Made by a program: the position numbers and the translations under genes
The notes under the pieces: model-generated
Databases searched by the model: none
What the model saw: only the letters and a program-made list of their open reading frames with translations
Told to the model about the DNA's origin: nothing
Shown: positions 29,282 to 36,639 of the stretch, piece after piece
Layout of the letters: each line of letters begins with the position of its first letter
How positions within the stretch are numbered: position 1 is the first letter of the stretch
Assembly (NCBI GenBank): GCA_020025595.1
Contig: JAHHRV010000021.1
Coordinates: 1-39,243, forward strand
Length of the DNA: 39,243 nucleotides
Direction: 5' to 3'
From: Oscillospiraceae bacterium
GTDB taxonomy: Bacteria; Bacillota; Clostridia; Oscillospirales; Oscillospiraceae

Positions 29282-29797
29282 ATGAACACGATCCCCACTA
29301 AGATCAACCGTTACAACGTCTACAACAAGGGAAACCGCCTGCTGGGTGTCGGTGAGGAAATGACGCTGCCGGACTTTGAACCGTCCAGCGAAACCGTGAC
29401 CGGCGCCGGGATCCTGGGCGAGATCGACGACCCCACCGTGGGCTATTTCGGAAATCAGGAACTGGAAATCCCGTTCCGCCTGCTGGACAAGGAAACTGCA
29501 GACATGATGGACATGACCAAGGCCGTGCAGCTGGAGATCCGCGGCGCCCAGCAGACCACCAGCACCGAGGGCGATATTGAGTTCAGACCCATGCGCGTGG
29601 TGGTTCGTGGCCGCGGCGGCAAGCTGACCACCGGCAAGGTCAAGGCAGGCAGCCCCATGGACACCGCGATCACGCTGACCATTCTTTACATTCTCATTGA
29701 GGTGGACGGAAAGACCGTGGTGGAACTGGACAAGCTGAACGAGGTTTACAAGGTCAACGGCGTGGACGTTCTGGCCAAGATCAAGGAGATGTGCTGA
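29282..29797 (+). CDS. Tail tube protein
   Basis: This 171-residue beta-sandwich protein starts NTIPTKINRYNVYNKGNRLLGVGEEMTLPDFEPSSETVTGAGILGEIDDPTVGYF, as in the P2 gpFII tube family. It should form the hexameric inner tube inside the sheath. It starts two bases after the sheath stop. Confidence 0.9.
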   Translation: MNTIPTKINRYNVYNKGNRLLGVGEEMTLPDFEPSSETVTGAGILGEIDDPTVGYFGNQELEIPFRLLDKETADMMDMTKAVQLEIRGAQQTTSTEGDIEFRPMRVVVRGRGGKLTTGKVKAGSPMDTAITLTILYILIEVDGKTVVELDKLNEVYKVNGVDVLAKIKEMC

Positions 29798-29798
29798 C

Positions 29799-30173
29799 AT
29801 GAGCGACGAAAAGAGAATGGACACCGCCCTGCTGGCGGAGAACGACGAAAACACCGCGGCGGAGGAAAACGCCCTGGTTATGCAGCTGGACAAGCCTTTC
29901 ATCTTTGAGGGGCAGACGTACACTGAGGTGGACCTGTCCGGCCTGGAGGACACCACGGCGGCAGACCTGCAGGCAGTGGGCCGTTTCGTGACCAAGAAGA
30001 ACCCGGCGGCGAACCCCGCGACCGTGGAAATGACGCTGGAATACGCCCAGTTCATGGCGGCCCGCGTTGCCCACCTGCCGCTGGAGTTTTTCGAGCGCCT
30101 CCCCGCAAAGGAGGCAATCAAGCTGAAAGGCATTGTTGTGGGTTTTCTTTACGGCGGGGCTGGGGACAACTAA
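29799..30173 (+). CDS. Tail assembly chaperone (gpE-like), short form
   Basis: This 124-residue protein is acidic at the N-terminus and has a VDLSGLEDTTAADLQAVGRFVTKKNP core, matching P2 gpE-like chaperones that bind the tape measure protein. The zero frame ends at TAA 30171-30173. A slippery heptamer 30140-30146 near its end allows a longer product (see separate entry). It starts one base after the tail tube stop. Confidence 0.85.
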   Translation: MSDEKRMDTALLAENDENTAAEENALVMQLDKPFIFEGQTYTEVDLSGLEDTTAADLQAVGRFVTKKNPAANPATVEMTLEYAQFMAARVAHLPLEFFERLPAKEAIKLKGIVVGFLYGGAGDN

Positions 30174-30331
30174 CGCCTGCCGTCATAAACAGGGCCTGCG
30201 TCGGGTTGTCCATACAACTGCGGACAGGACTGGATTATCTTCTGGCCCTGTCCGTTTCGGACTTGAACGAATTGGCGGACACGGTGACGCAGTACGCGGA
30301 GGAGGTGGCAAAACATGGCCGGCAAAAATAA
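29799..30331 (+). CDS. Tail assembly chaperone, -1 frameshift extension (gpE+E'-like)
   Basis: Ribosomes slipping -1 at GGGTTTT (30140-30146, zero-frame codons GGT TTT) would continue in the -1 frame from 30146 to TAA 30329-30331. That gives a 177-residue protein with the C-terminal part reading LTPAVINRACVGLSIQLRTGL... and ...VSDLNELADTVTQYAEEVAKHG, typical of E'. An 8-bp stem (30151-30158 with 30176-30183) starts four bases after the heptamer. Contractile and siphovirus tail chaperones use this mechanism widely. The extension has no plausible start of its own and overlaps the tape measure start (30315). Confidence 0.85.
30140..30183 (+). promoter_or_regulatory. Programmed -1 frameshift signal
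   Basis: It consists of the slippery heptamer GGGTTTT (30140-30146), a 4-base spacer and an 8-bp stem (ACGGCGGG 30151-30158 with CCTGCCGT 30176-30183, one G-U) with a 17-base loop. Confidence 0.8.
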
Positions 30332-32522
30332 AACCTATGAGTTAATGCTAAAAATCGGCGGCAGGGTGGACGGTTCTCTGAAAACCGCCTGCAGCACAGC
30401 AGACAAGAACCTGGCTGCGCTGGGAAAAACGGCAAAGACTGCGGGAAAGATTGCTGCCGGTGCCATGGTAGCAGCCGCCACCGCTGTGGCGACCCTGGGA
30501 ACCGCTGCGGTGAAATCCGCGGCGGAGTATGAAGCCCAGCTGGCCAACGTTTCAACGCTACTGACCGGCACGGAGGCGGAGGTGGCCGCACGAACGGCGG
30601 AAATCGGGGATCAGGTTCTGAAAATCTCCAACCGCACAGGCGTGGCCACGGCTGACCTGACAGATGGAATGTATCAGGTGATTTCTGCTTTCGGTGACAG
30701 CGCAGACGCCGCGGCCATTCTGGAAACTGCGGCAAAATCCGCGGCGGCGGGAAACGCAACCACGACGGATAGTATTAACCTACTTTCTGCCGTAACCAAG
30801 GGTTACGGCGATACCTCCGCAGAGGCGGTGCAACAGGCGGCGGATCTGGCATTTGCCACCGTAAGACTGGGCCAGACCTCTTTCCCGGAACTGGCCGCAG
30901 GCATGGGCAAGGTCATTCCTCTGGCCAGCACCCTGGGGCTGGAACAGGAACAGCTATGGGGCGCCATGGCTACGCTGACCGGCGTTACAGGTTCCACAGC
31001 GGAAGTAGTTACGCAGATGAAAGCCACAATGCAGGCGTTCCTCTCCCCGTCCAAGAATATGCAGGCCGCCTTAAAAAATATGGGCTATGAAAGCGGGCAG
31101 GCACTGCTTGAAAGTAAGGGGCTACAGGGATCCCTGGAAGCCCTAAAGGACGCCGTGGGTGGCGATGAACTGGCGTTCGCGGGCCTGTTTTCCTCTGTGG
31201 AGGCACAAACGGCAGTGCTGGCCATGGCGGGCAGCCAGGCCGAAAACCTGACCAGCAAGACGGCGGAAATGTACGAAGCCACCGGCGCAGCAAATACCGC
31301 CTTTGAGCGGCAGACCAACAACCTGAAATATGACATTCAGATGATTAAAAACCTGGGCGCAAATTTCTTGACGCAACTGGGTACCAATATTCTGCCGTAT
31401 GTGCGAGAGTTCGCGGAGGCAGCCCTGCCGGTGGCGTCGGAGGCGCTGGAAAAAATCGGCAGCTACATGACCGGGACCATCATTCCGGCGGCGGAAACCG
31501 CGGTGAAATGGATTTCGGAACACCGAACCCTGATACTGGCACTGGCGGCGGGTATCGCCACCGCTGTGGCGGCCTATAAGGCGTATAAAGTGGCGATCAC
31601 CGCCTACAACGCAGTTATGGCCGTGTATAAAGTGGTCACCGCGGCAAGCGCCACGGGCACCTTTACACTGGCGGGAGCCATGACGGCGCTAAACATTCCC
31701 GTGCTGGCAGTTGTGGCCGCTATCGGCCTAGCTGTGGCGGCGGGGATCCTGATTTATAAGAACTGGGACAAGATCAAGGCCAAAGCCGTGGAACTGGGTG
31801 CGAAGATCTCCGAGGTATGGGGAAACATCAAGACTGGCGTTTCCGAGGCCGTGGCGAACCTGGTTTCTGCGTTTCAGTCTAATTTTCCCCTGCTGTCCGC
31901 TTATTTGAGCGGGTGGTGGGAAAGCGTTTCGGCGGCCTGGAATAACGTCAAGGCTATTTTCACCAACATCATTGACTTTGTGCAGAATGTATTTGCAGGC
32001 AACTGGAGCGCCGCCTGGGACAATATCGTGGCCATTTTCGGAAACGTGTTTGGCATGATTGTGAACCTGGCGAAAGCCCCCATAAACGGGGTCATTTCCG
32101 CAATCAACTGGGTGCTGGAGAAGATCAACAGCATTTCCGTGACGATCCCGGACTGGGTTCCAAGTGTTGGCGGGGAAACTCTGGGCTTCAATATTCCGAC
32201 AATACCAGCCCTGGCCGCTGGCGGTGTTGCCACGGCACCAACACTGGCGCAGATCGGTGAGGGCGGAGAGCCGGAGGCGGTGCTGCCGCTGTCCAAGCTG
32301 GCGGCCCTCCTGGACGAATGGACGAAGCCGAAGCCGACGCCGGGCGGCGGAACGGGCGGCGACGGTGAAACCGTCGTTTTCTCCCCGGTATTCAATTTCT
32401 ACGGCGGGACGCCGAGCCGCGAGGAGGCCGAGGAGGCCGGGCGGATCAGTTTCGCAGAGTTTAAGAAGCTGTATAGGCAGATGAAAGCCGAGGAGAAGCG
32501 CAAACAATTCAGCCCGGCATAA
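30315..32522 (+). CDS. Tail tape measure protein
   Basis: This 735-residue protein has alternating long helices, an N-terminal coiled region, hydrophobic segments around 415-445 and 470-490 and an Ala/Thr/Gly-rich body, ending in a Gly/Pro-rich stretch. TMP sets tail length and is injected into the host. It sits directly after the chaperone whose frameshift product should bind it. The ATG at 30315 lies inside the chaperone extension, with GGAGG upstream. Tape-measure families vary, so the call rests on length, composition and order. Confidence 0.92.
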   Translation: MAGKNKTYELMLKIGGRVDGSLKTACSTADKNLAALGKTAKTAGKIAAGAMVAAATAVATLGTAAVKSAAEYEAQLANVSTLLTGTEAEVAARTAEIGDQVLKISNRTGVATADLTDGMYQVISAFGDSADAAAILETAAKSAAAGNATTTDSINLLSAVTKGYGDTSAEAVQQAADLAFATVRLGQTSFPELAAGMGKVIPLASTLGLEQEQLWGAMATLTGVTGSTAEVVTQMKATMQAFLSPSKNMQAALKNMGYESGQALLESKGLQGSLEALKDAVGGDELAFAGLFSSVEAQTAVLAMAGSQAENLTSKTAEMYEATGAANTAFERQTNNLKYDIQMIKNLGANFLTQLGTNILPYVREFAEAALPVASEALEKIGSYMTGTIIPAAETAVKWISEHRTLILALAAGIATAVAAYKAYKVAITAYNAVMAVYKVVTAASATGTFTLAGAMTALNIPVLAVVAAIGLAVAAGILIYKNWDKIKAKAVELGAKISEVWGNIKTGVSEAVANLVSAFQSNFPLLSAYLSGWWESVSAAWNNVKAIFTNIIDFVQNVFAGNWSAAWDNIVAIFGNVFGMIVNLAKAPINGVISAINWVLEKINSISVTIPDWVPSVGGETLGFNIPTIPALAAGGVATAPTLAQIGEGGEPEAVLPLSKLAALLDEWTKPKPTPGGGTGGDGETVVFSPVFNFYGGTPSREEAEEAGRISFAEFKKLYRQMKAEEKRKQFSPA

Positions 32523-32537
32523 GAGGAGGACCACACC

Positions 32538-32750
32538 ATGGAAAGCACCTACACCACCAAGCAGGGGGACGTATGGGACAAAATCGCCTATGAGGTGTAC
32601 GGCGACGAAGAATACACCGGCTGGCTGATGGAAAACAATTTCCCACTGCTGGACACGTTCGTGTTTGACGCCGGGGTGGTCCTCCAGACCCCGACGCCGC
32701 CGGAGCAGACCGCGGCCAATGACCTGCCGATCTGGAGGAGCAAAGTATGA
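32538..32750 (+). CDS. Tail protein X-like (LysM-type baseplate hub)
   Basis: This 70-residue protein with the core YTTKQGDVWDKIAYEVYGDEEYTGWLMENN resembles P2 gpX and other LysM-like tail proteins. It is small and modular and is expected at the baseplate hub. AGAGGAGG precedes ATG 32538, and it overlaps the next gene (ATGA). Confidence 0.85.
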   Translation: MESTYTTKQGDVWDKIAYEVYGDEEYTGWLMENNFPLLDTFVFDAGVVLQTPTPPEQTAANDLPIWRSKV

Positions 32751-33745
32751 ACACACGGCGGGCGTATGTAGACCTGATTTACAACGGAACTGCAGCCACG
32801 GCGGAAATTTCCAGTTTCACCACGGATATTTCGTACACAGATCCGGCCAGCGGAGAGGCAGACAGCCTGGACATTACGCTACAAGACCGGGACCGCCGGT
32901 GGACGGGGGCGTGGATCCCCGTTGCCGGTGACACTCTGACCGCGACGATCCGGGCGCTGAACTGCCAGTATTCCGGGGACAACCGGGTCCTGCCGTGCGG
33001 TTTCTTTATCGTGGACAGTTTCAGCTTTTCCGGCTGGCCGGTTTCCGGGAGCATTTCCGCAATCTCCACGCCACTGGACAGCAGTTTCACCACCACCCAG
33101 CGGACAAAGACCTGGGAAAACGTGACCATAAAGGAGATCGGAACCGAAATCGCAGGCCGCGCCGGTATCGCGCTGGCCTGGGATGTGGAGGGCGACCCGT
33201 TCACAATCAAGAGCGTGGAGCAATCGGAACAAACCGACTGCGAGTTTTACATGAACCTGTGCGACACCTACGGGCTGGCCATGAAAGTCTACGCCAAAAA
33301 GATCGTGGTGTATGACCGGGAAGCATACAAGAAAAAGGGCACGGCGGCGGTGCTGTCACCGTCCAGTATGAAATCCTGGTCATGGCAGCAGGATCAGGCC
33401 GGCACCTACACCGGCGGAGAGTTCACGTACACCAGCCCGGCCACGGAAAAGGAAATCAAGGTGACCGTGGGCAAGGGCAGCCGGATCCTAAAGCAAAGCG
33501 GCAAGGCCGACAGCAAGGCCGACGCAGAGCGGAAGATCAAGGCAGCGGTGGCCAAGGCCAACCACGGCAAAACCAAACTTTCCGCCACCATCGTGGGAAA
33601 CGCCTCCCTGGTGGCCTCCCAATGCGTCCAGGTGGTGGGCCTGGGGAAACTGTCCGGCAAGTATTACATTGATACCATTACCCACAACGTCAGCGGATCC
33701 GGCGGCTACACCATGGACCTGGAAATGTCGCTGGTAGAGGAATGA
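32747..33745 (+). CDS. Late control protein D-like baseplate hub
   Basis: This 332-residue protein begins TRRAYVDLIYNGTAATAEISSFTTDISYTDPASGEADSLDITLQDRDRRW, as in P2 gpD/VgrG-like hub families. It ends KYYIDTITHNVSGSGGYTMDLEMSLV, the typical C-terminus. It forms the ring linking tube and spike. The gene overlaps gpX-like by four bases. Confidence 0.9.
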   Translation: MNTRRAYVDLIYNGTAATAEISSFTTDISYTDPASGEADSLDITLQDRDRRWTGAWIPVAGDTLTATIRALNCQYSGDNRVLPCGFFIVDSFSFSGWPVSGSISAISTPLDSSFTTTQRTKTWENVTIKEIGTEIAGRAGIALAWDVEGDPFTIKSVEQSEQTDCEFYMNLCDTYGLAMKVYAKKIVVYDREAYKKKGTAAVLSPSSMKSWSWQQDQAGTYTGGEFTYTSPATEKEIKVTVGKGSRILKQSGKADSKADAERKIKAAVAKANHGKTKLSATIVGNASLVASQCVQVVGLGKLSGKYYIDTITHNVSGSGGYTMDLEMSLVEE

Positions 33746-33760
33746 CGCGAGGAGGAACGC

Positions 33761-34204
33761 ATGGAAAACAATATCCGGCTGGGTAAGATTTCAGCCATTG
33801 ATTACGCAGCGGGCACGGTCCGCGTGGTGTACCACGAAAAGGACGACGCCGTGACCGCCCCCATTCCCATGATTTCGTCGGAGTATTTCATGCCGGAGGT
33901 GGACGACATGGTTATGGTTCTACACCTCTCCAACGGCACGGAGGCGGGCGTGGTCCTGGGCCGCCCGTGGAGCGAGAAAAACAAGCCCCCGGAGGGTTCC
34001 AAAGGGCTTTACCGCAAAGACCTGGCCCGTTCGCCGGGTGAGGCTATGATCCGCTACAAGGACGGCACACTGACCATAAAGGCAGCCGAGGTAGTGATCG
34101 ACGGCACCGTGACCGCCACCGGCGACGTGACCGCCAACGGGGTTTCCCTGGACAACCACACCCACACGGACAGCATGGGTAGCGAAACCACTGGGCCGTC
34201 GTAA
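33761..34204 (+). CDS. Baseplate spike protein V-like
   Basis: This 147-residue protein starts with a beta-barrel (LGKISAIDYAAGTVRVVYHEKDDAVTAPIPMIS, the gpV OB-like pattern). It continues with a repetitive beta region (GTLTIKAAEVVIDGTVTATGDVTANG) and ends in the metal-binding HTHTDSMGSETTG tip motif. It is the membrane-piercing spike. AGGAGGAACG precedes ATG 33761. Confidence 0.88.
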   Translation: MENNIRLGKISAIDYAAGTVRVVYHEKDDAVTAPIPMISSEYFMPEVDDMVMVLHLSNGTEAGVVLGRPWSEKNKPPEGSKGLYRKDLARSPGEAMIRYKDGTLTIKAAEVVIDGTVTATGDVTANGVSLDNHTHTDSMGSETTGPS

Positions 34205-34219
34205 GGAGGCGATTTACAC

Positions 34220-34612
34220 ATGATCGGAACGCTGGGGCGCAAAATCATTTTTGAGGTGAGCGACAGCAGGGTTTTGACCTTTGAGAGTATGAGCCGCGAG
34301 GTTTCCGGGCGCTGGACCGAACACGAAGTTTTAGGCGTGAAGCCGAAAGCGGAGTTTTTGGGGCCTGGCCTACAGACCATAAGCCTGACCATTCACCTGT
34401 CTGCTGCCCTGGGCGTGAAGCCGCGGCGGGTCCTGGACACGGTGGAGCGCATGGTGGAAAGCGGTTCGGCGGAGTACCTGGTGATCGGCGGTAGGCTGGT
34501 GGGCCGCCGCCCGTTCCGCGTCACAGGTTCGAGTGAAGCCTGGGACAAGGTTTACAGCCGCGGAGAACTGGCCAAGGCCACCCTGACCATTTCGCTGGGG
34601 GAATACGCATGA
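34220..34612 (+). CDS. gpU-like tail protein
   Basis: This 130-residue protein, MIGTLGRKIIFEVSDSR..., with the SREVSGRWTEHEVLG and LGVKPRRVLDTVERMVESG blocks, matches the P2 gpU family of tail proteins needed for tail completion. AAGGAGG precedes ATG 34220. Its stop overlaps the next start. Confidence 0.85.
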   Translation: MIGTLGRKIIFEVSDSRVLTFESMSREVSGRWTEHEVLGVKPKAEFLGPGLQTISLTIHLSAALGVKPRRVLDTVERMVESGSAEYLVIGGRLVGRRPFRVTGSSEAWDKVYSRGELAKATLTISLGEYA

Positions 34613-34914
34613 ACGAAAACGACCTTTTCAATTTCCGACTGGAGTATACGTTCACGGCGGACTGGCTGGCGGAACTGGATCGCCAGCTGGCCCTCCTGCT
34701 GTCCACACGGGAGGGCACCATGCCGCTGGATCGGGCTTTCGGCCTGAACATGGATTTTGTGGATATGCCGCCGGAGGCTGCAAAGAGCCTTTACACAGCG
34801 GAGGTCACCGAAAAGGTGTCCAAATTCATACCGGAGGTGCGGGTGCAGGAAGTGACCTGGACCGGCGGCAACACCGGCAAACTTTTTCCCAAGGTGGTGA
34901 TAACAAGTGCCTGA
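34609..34914 (+). CDS. Baseplate wedge protein W (gp25-like)
   Basis: This 101-residue protein contains LDRQLALLLSTREGTMPLDRAFGLNMDFVDMPPE, the gpW/gp25 pattern with the conserved EG and F/GL segments found in contractile baseplate wedges. The start ATG 34609 overlaps the gpU-like stop and it overlaps the next gene by eight bases. Confidence 0.9.
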   Translation: MNENDLFNFRLEYTFTADWLAELDRQLALLLSTREGTMPLDRAFGLNMDFVDMPPEAAKSLYTAEVTEKVSKFIPEVRVQEVTWTGGNTGKLFPKVVITSA

Positions 34915-36061
34915 TATTTCCGCAATTCAGAACACCCCGGACGTGTCTTTCATCGACAATAAGACCATTGACGACGTGCGCGGGGATATGGTGGCAGACT
35001 TTGAGGCGTTTATGCTCCAAGCGACTGGCAGCAAGGTATCCCTGGGCCGCGCCTCTGTCCACCGCATGATCCTGTATTCGGCGGCGGCACAGATTTACCA
35101 AGCCATGCAGTACGTTGACCGAGCGGGCAAGCAAAGCCTACTGAAATACTCCTATTCGGAGTTCCTGGACAATCTGGCGTTGCTGAAAGGCGTAACCAGA
35201 GAACCAGCCAAGGCGGCCACAACCACAATCCGCTTTACCGCGTCGGCCACCAGGACGCTGGCCACGCCGATCCCGGCGGGCACCAGGGTTTCCTCCAGCG
35301 GCTCCATTTATTTCAGTACGGTGGAATACGCGGAGATCCCAGCGGGCAGCCTGACGGTAGATGTGCTGGCGGAGTGTACCGCCACCGGCGACGCGGGCAA
35401 CGGCCTGGCACCCGGTGAGGTGTCCACCATTGTGGATCCCGTCCCCTACATTACCAGCGCCGCAAATCAGAATACGACAGAGGGAGGCGCAGACGTGGAG
35501 GACGACGAAAGCCTGGCGGAGCGGGTTTACCTGGCCCCTGGCGCCTATTCTACGGCAGGCCCGGAGGACGGCTATCTGTACCACGCGAAGAAGTACAACG
35601 CCGCCATTGGTGACGTGGTGGCCACCAGCGACCACGAAGCGGGCCAGGTGGATATTGTTTTCATCATGGCCGATGGTTCCAAGCCGGGCGCGGCCATGAT
35701 CTCCGGTCTGCAGGCGTACCTATCCGGCAAAACAATCCGCCCCATGACGGACAAGCTGACTGTGAAAGCCCCGGAGGAGGTCACATACAACATTAACCTG
35801 ACGTATTACATCAACCGAAGCGACAGTGCTAGAGCGGTGGCAATCCAGGCGGCGGTGGCCCAGGCCGTGGAGGAATACAAAACCTGGCAGCGCACCATTG
35901 GCCGCGACGTGAACCCGTCGCAGCTGGCCGCCATGGTCATGGAGGCAGGCGCCAAGCGCGTCACCGTGACCGCCCCAACGTTCGCGGCGGTGGCCGCCAC
36001 CAAGGTGGCAGCATTGACCGGATCGGCCACCGTGACGTATGGAGGGCTGGAAGATGATTAA
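34907..36061 (+). CDS. Baseplate assembly protein J-like
   Basis: This 384-residue protein with a GTG start at 34907 shows the gpJ/gp47 pattern: VDRAGKQSLLKYSYSEFLDNLALLKGVTREPAKAA, a beta-barrel domain (ATRTLATPIPAGTRVSS... with GNGLAPGEVSTIVD) and VAQAVEEYKTWQRTIGRDVNPSQLAAMVMEAGAKRV near the end. It should be the main wedge protein arranging the baseplate periphery. Confidence 0.92.
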   Translation: MPDISAIQNTPDVSFIDNKTIDDVRGDMVADFEAFMLQATGSKVSLGRASVHRMILYSAAAQIYQAMQYVDRAGKQSLLKYSYSEFLDNLALLKGVTREPAKAATTTIRFTASATRTLATPIPAGTRVSSSGSIYFSTVEYAEIPAGSLTVDVLAECTATGDAGNGLAPGEVSTIVDPVPYITSAANQNTTEGGADVEDDESLAERVYLAPGAYSTAGPEDGYLYHAKKYNAAIGDVVATSDHEAGQVDIVFIMADGSKPGAAMISGLQAYLSGKTIRPMTDKLTVKAPEEVTYNINLTYYINRSDSARAVAIQAAVAQAVEEYKTWQRTIGRDVNPSQLAAMVMEAGAKRVTVTAPTFAAVAATKVAALTGSATVTYGGLEDD

Positions 36062-36623
36062 ACTTTCTGGTAGCCGCTTCACGGACATTATGCCGGAGAA
36101 CCTAGCGGATCAGCCGGAGATTCAGGCGCTTGCCTACGCCGTGGGCAGGCAGGTGGAGAAGATACTGGCCTATGCCGACGGCGCCCGCACCTATGCGGTG
36201 ATCTATTCCGTGCCGGAAAAGGTGCTGGATCTGCTGGCTGTGGAACTGCGTACACCGTCCTATGACGAAAACTTTTCCATTAAGGTCAAGCGGACCCTAA
36301 TTGCGGAAAGCCTGCTGTTTTACACACAGATGGGCACCCCGGCAGCGGTGAACCGGATCATTGAAACTATTTTTCAGGACGGTCATATCAGTGAGTGGTG
36401 GGAATACGGCGGGAAACCCTATCACTTCAAGGCATACACCACGAACCCGGCCATTACGTCGGACGATGTGGAGGAGTTCAAGCGGGTGCTGGGCACCGTC
36501 AAGCGCCTTTCCGCCTGGCTTGACGAAATCGTGTTGGATCTGTCCACACCTCCAGCGGAGATATTCGTGGGCCATTGGATCCACACGGGCGACTTTATCA
36601 CCCTGCAAAGGGTGACTATGTAA
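36054..36623 (+). CDS. Tail protein I-like
   Basis: This 189-residue protein starts at ATG 36054 behind GGAGGG and overlaps the J gene. The sequence with IQALAYAVGRQVEKIL, AVELRTPSYDENFSIKVKRTLIAESLLFYTQMGTPAAVNRIIETIFQDGHISEWWEYGGKPYHFKA matches the P2 gpI family that connects wedge and fibre. It is the last gene before the fibre. Confidence 0.9.
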   Translation: MIKLSGSRFTDIMPENLADQPEIQALAYAVGRQVEKILAYADGARTYAVIYSVPEKVLDLLAVELRTPSYDENFSIKVKRTLIAESLLFYTQMGTPAAVNRIIETIFQDGHISEWWEYGGKPYHFKAYTTNPAITSDDVEEFKRVLGTVKRLSAWLDEIVLDLSTPPAEIFVGHWIHTGDFITLQRVTM

Positions 36624-36639
36624 CAGGAGGTTATAAACC

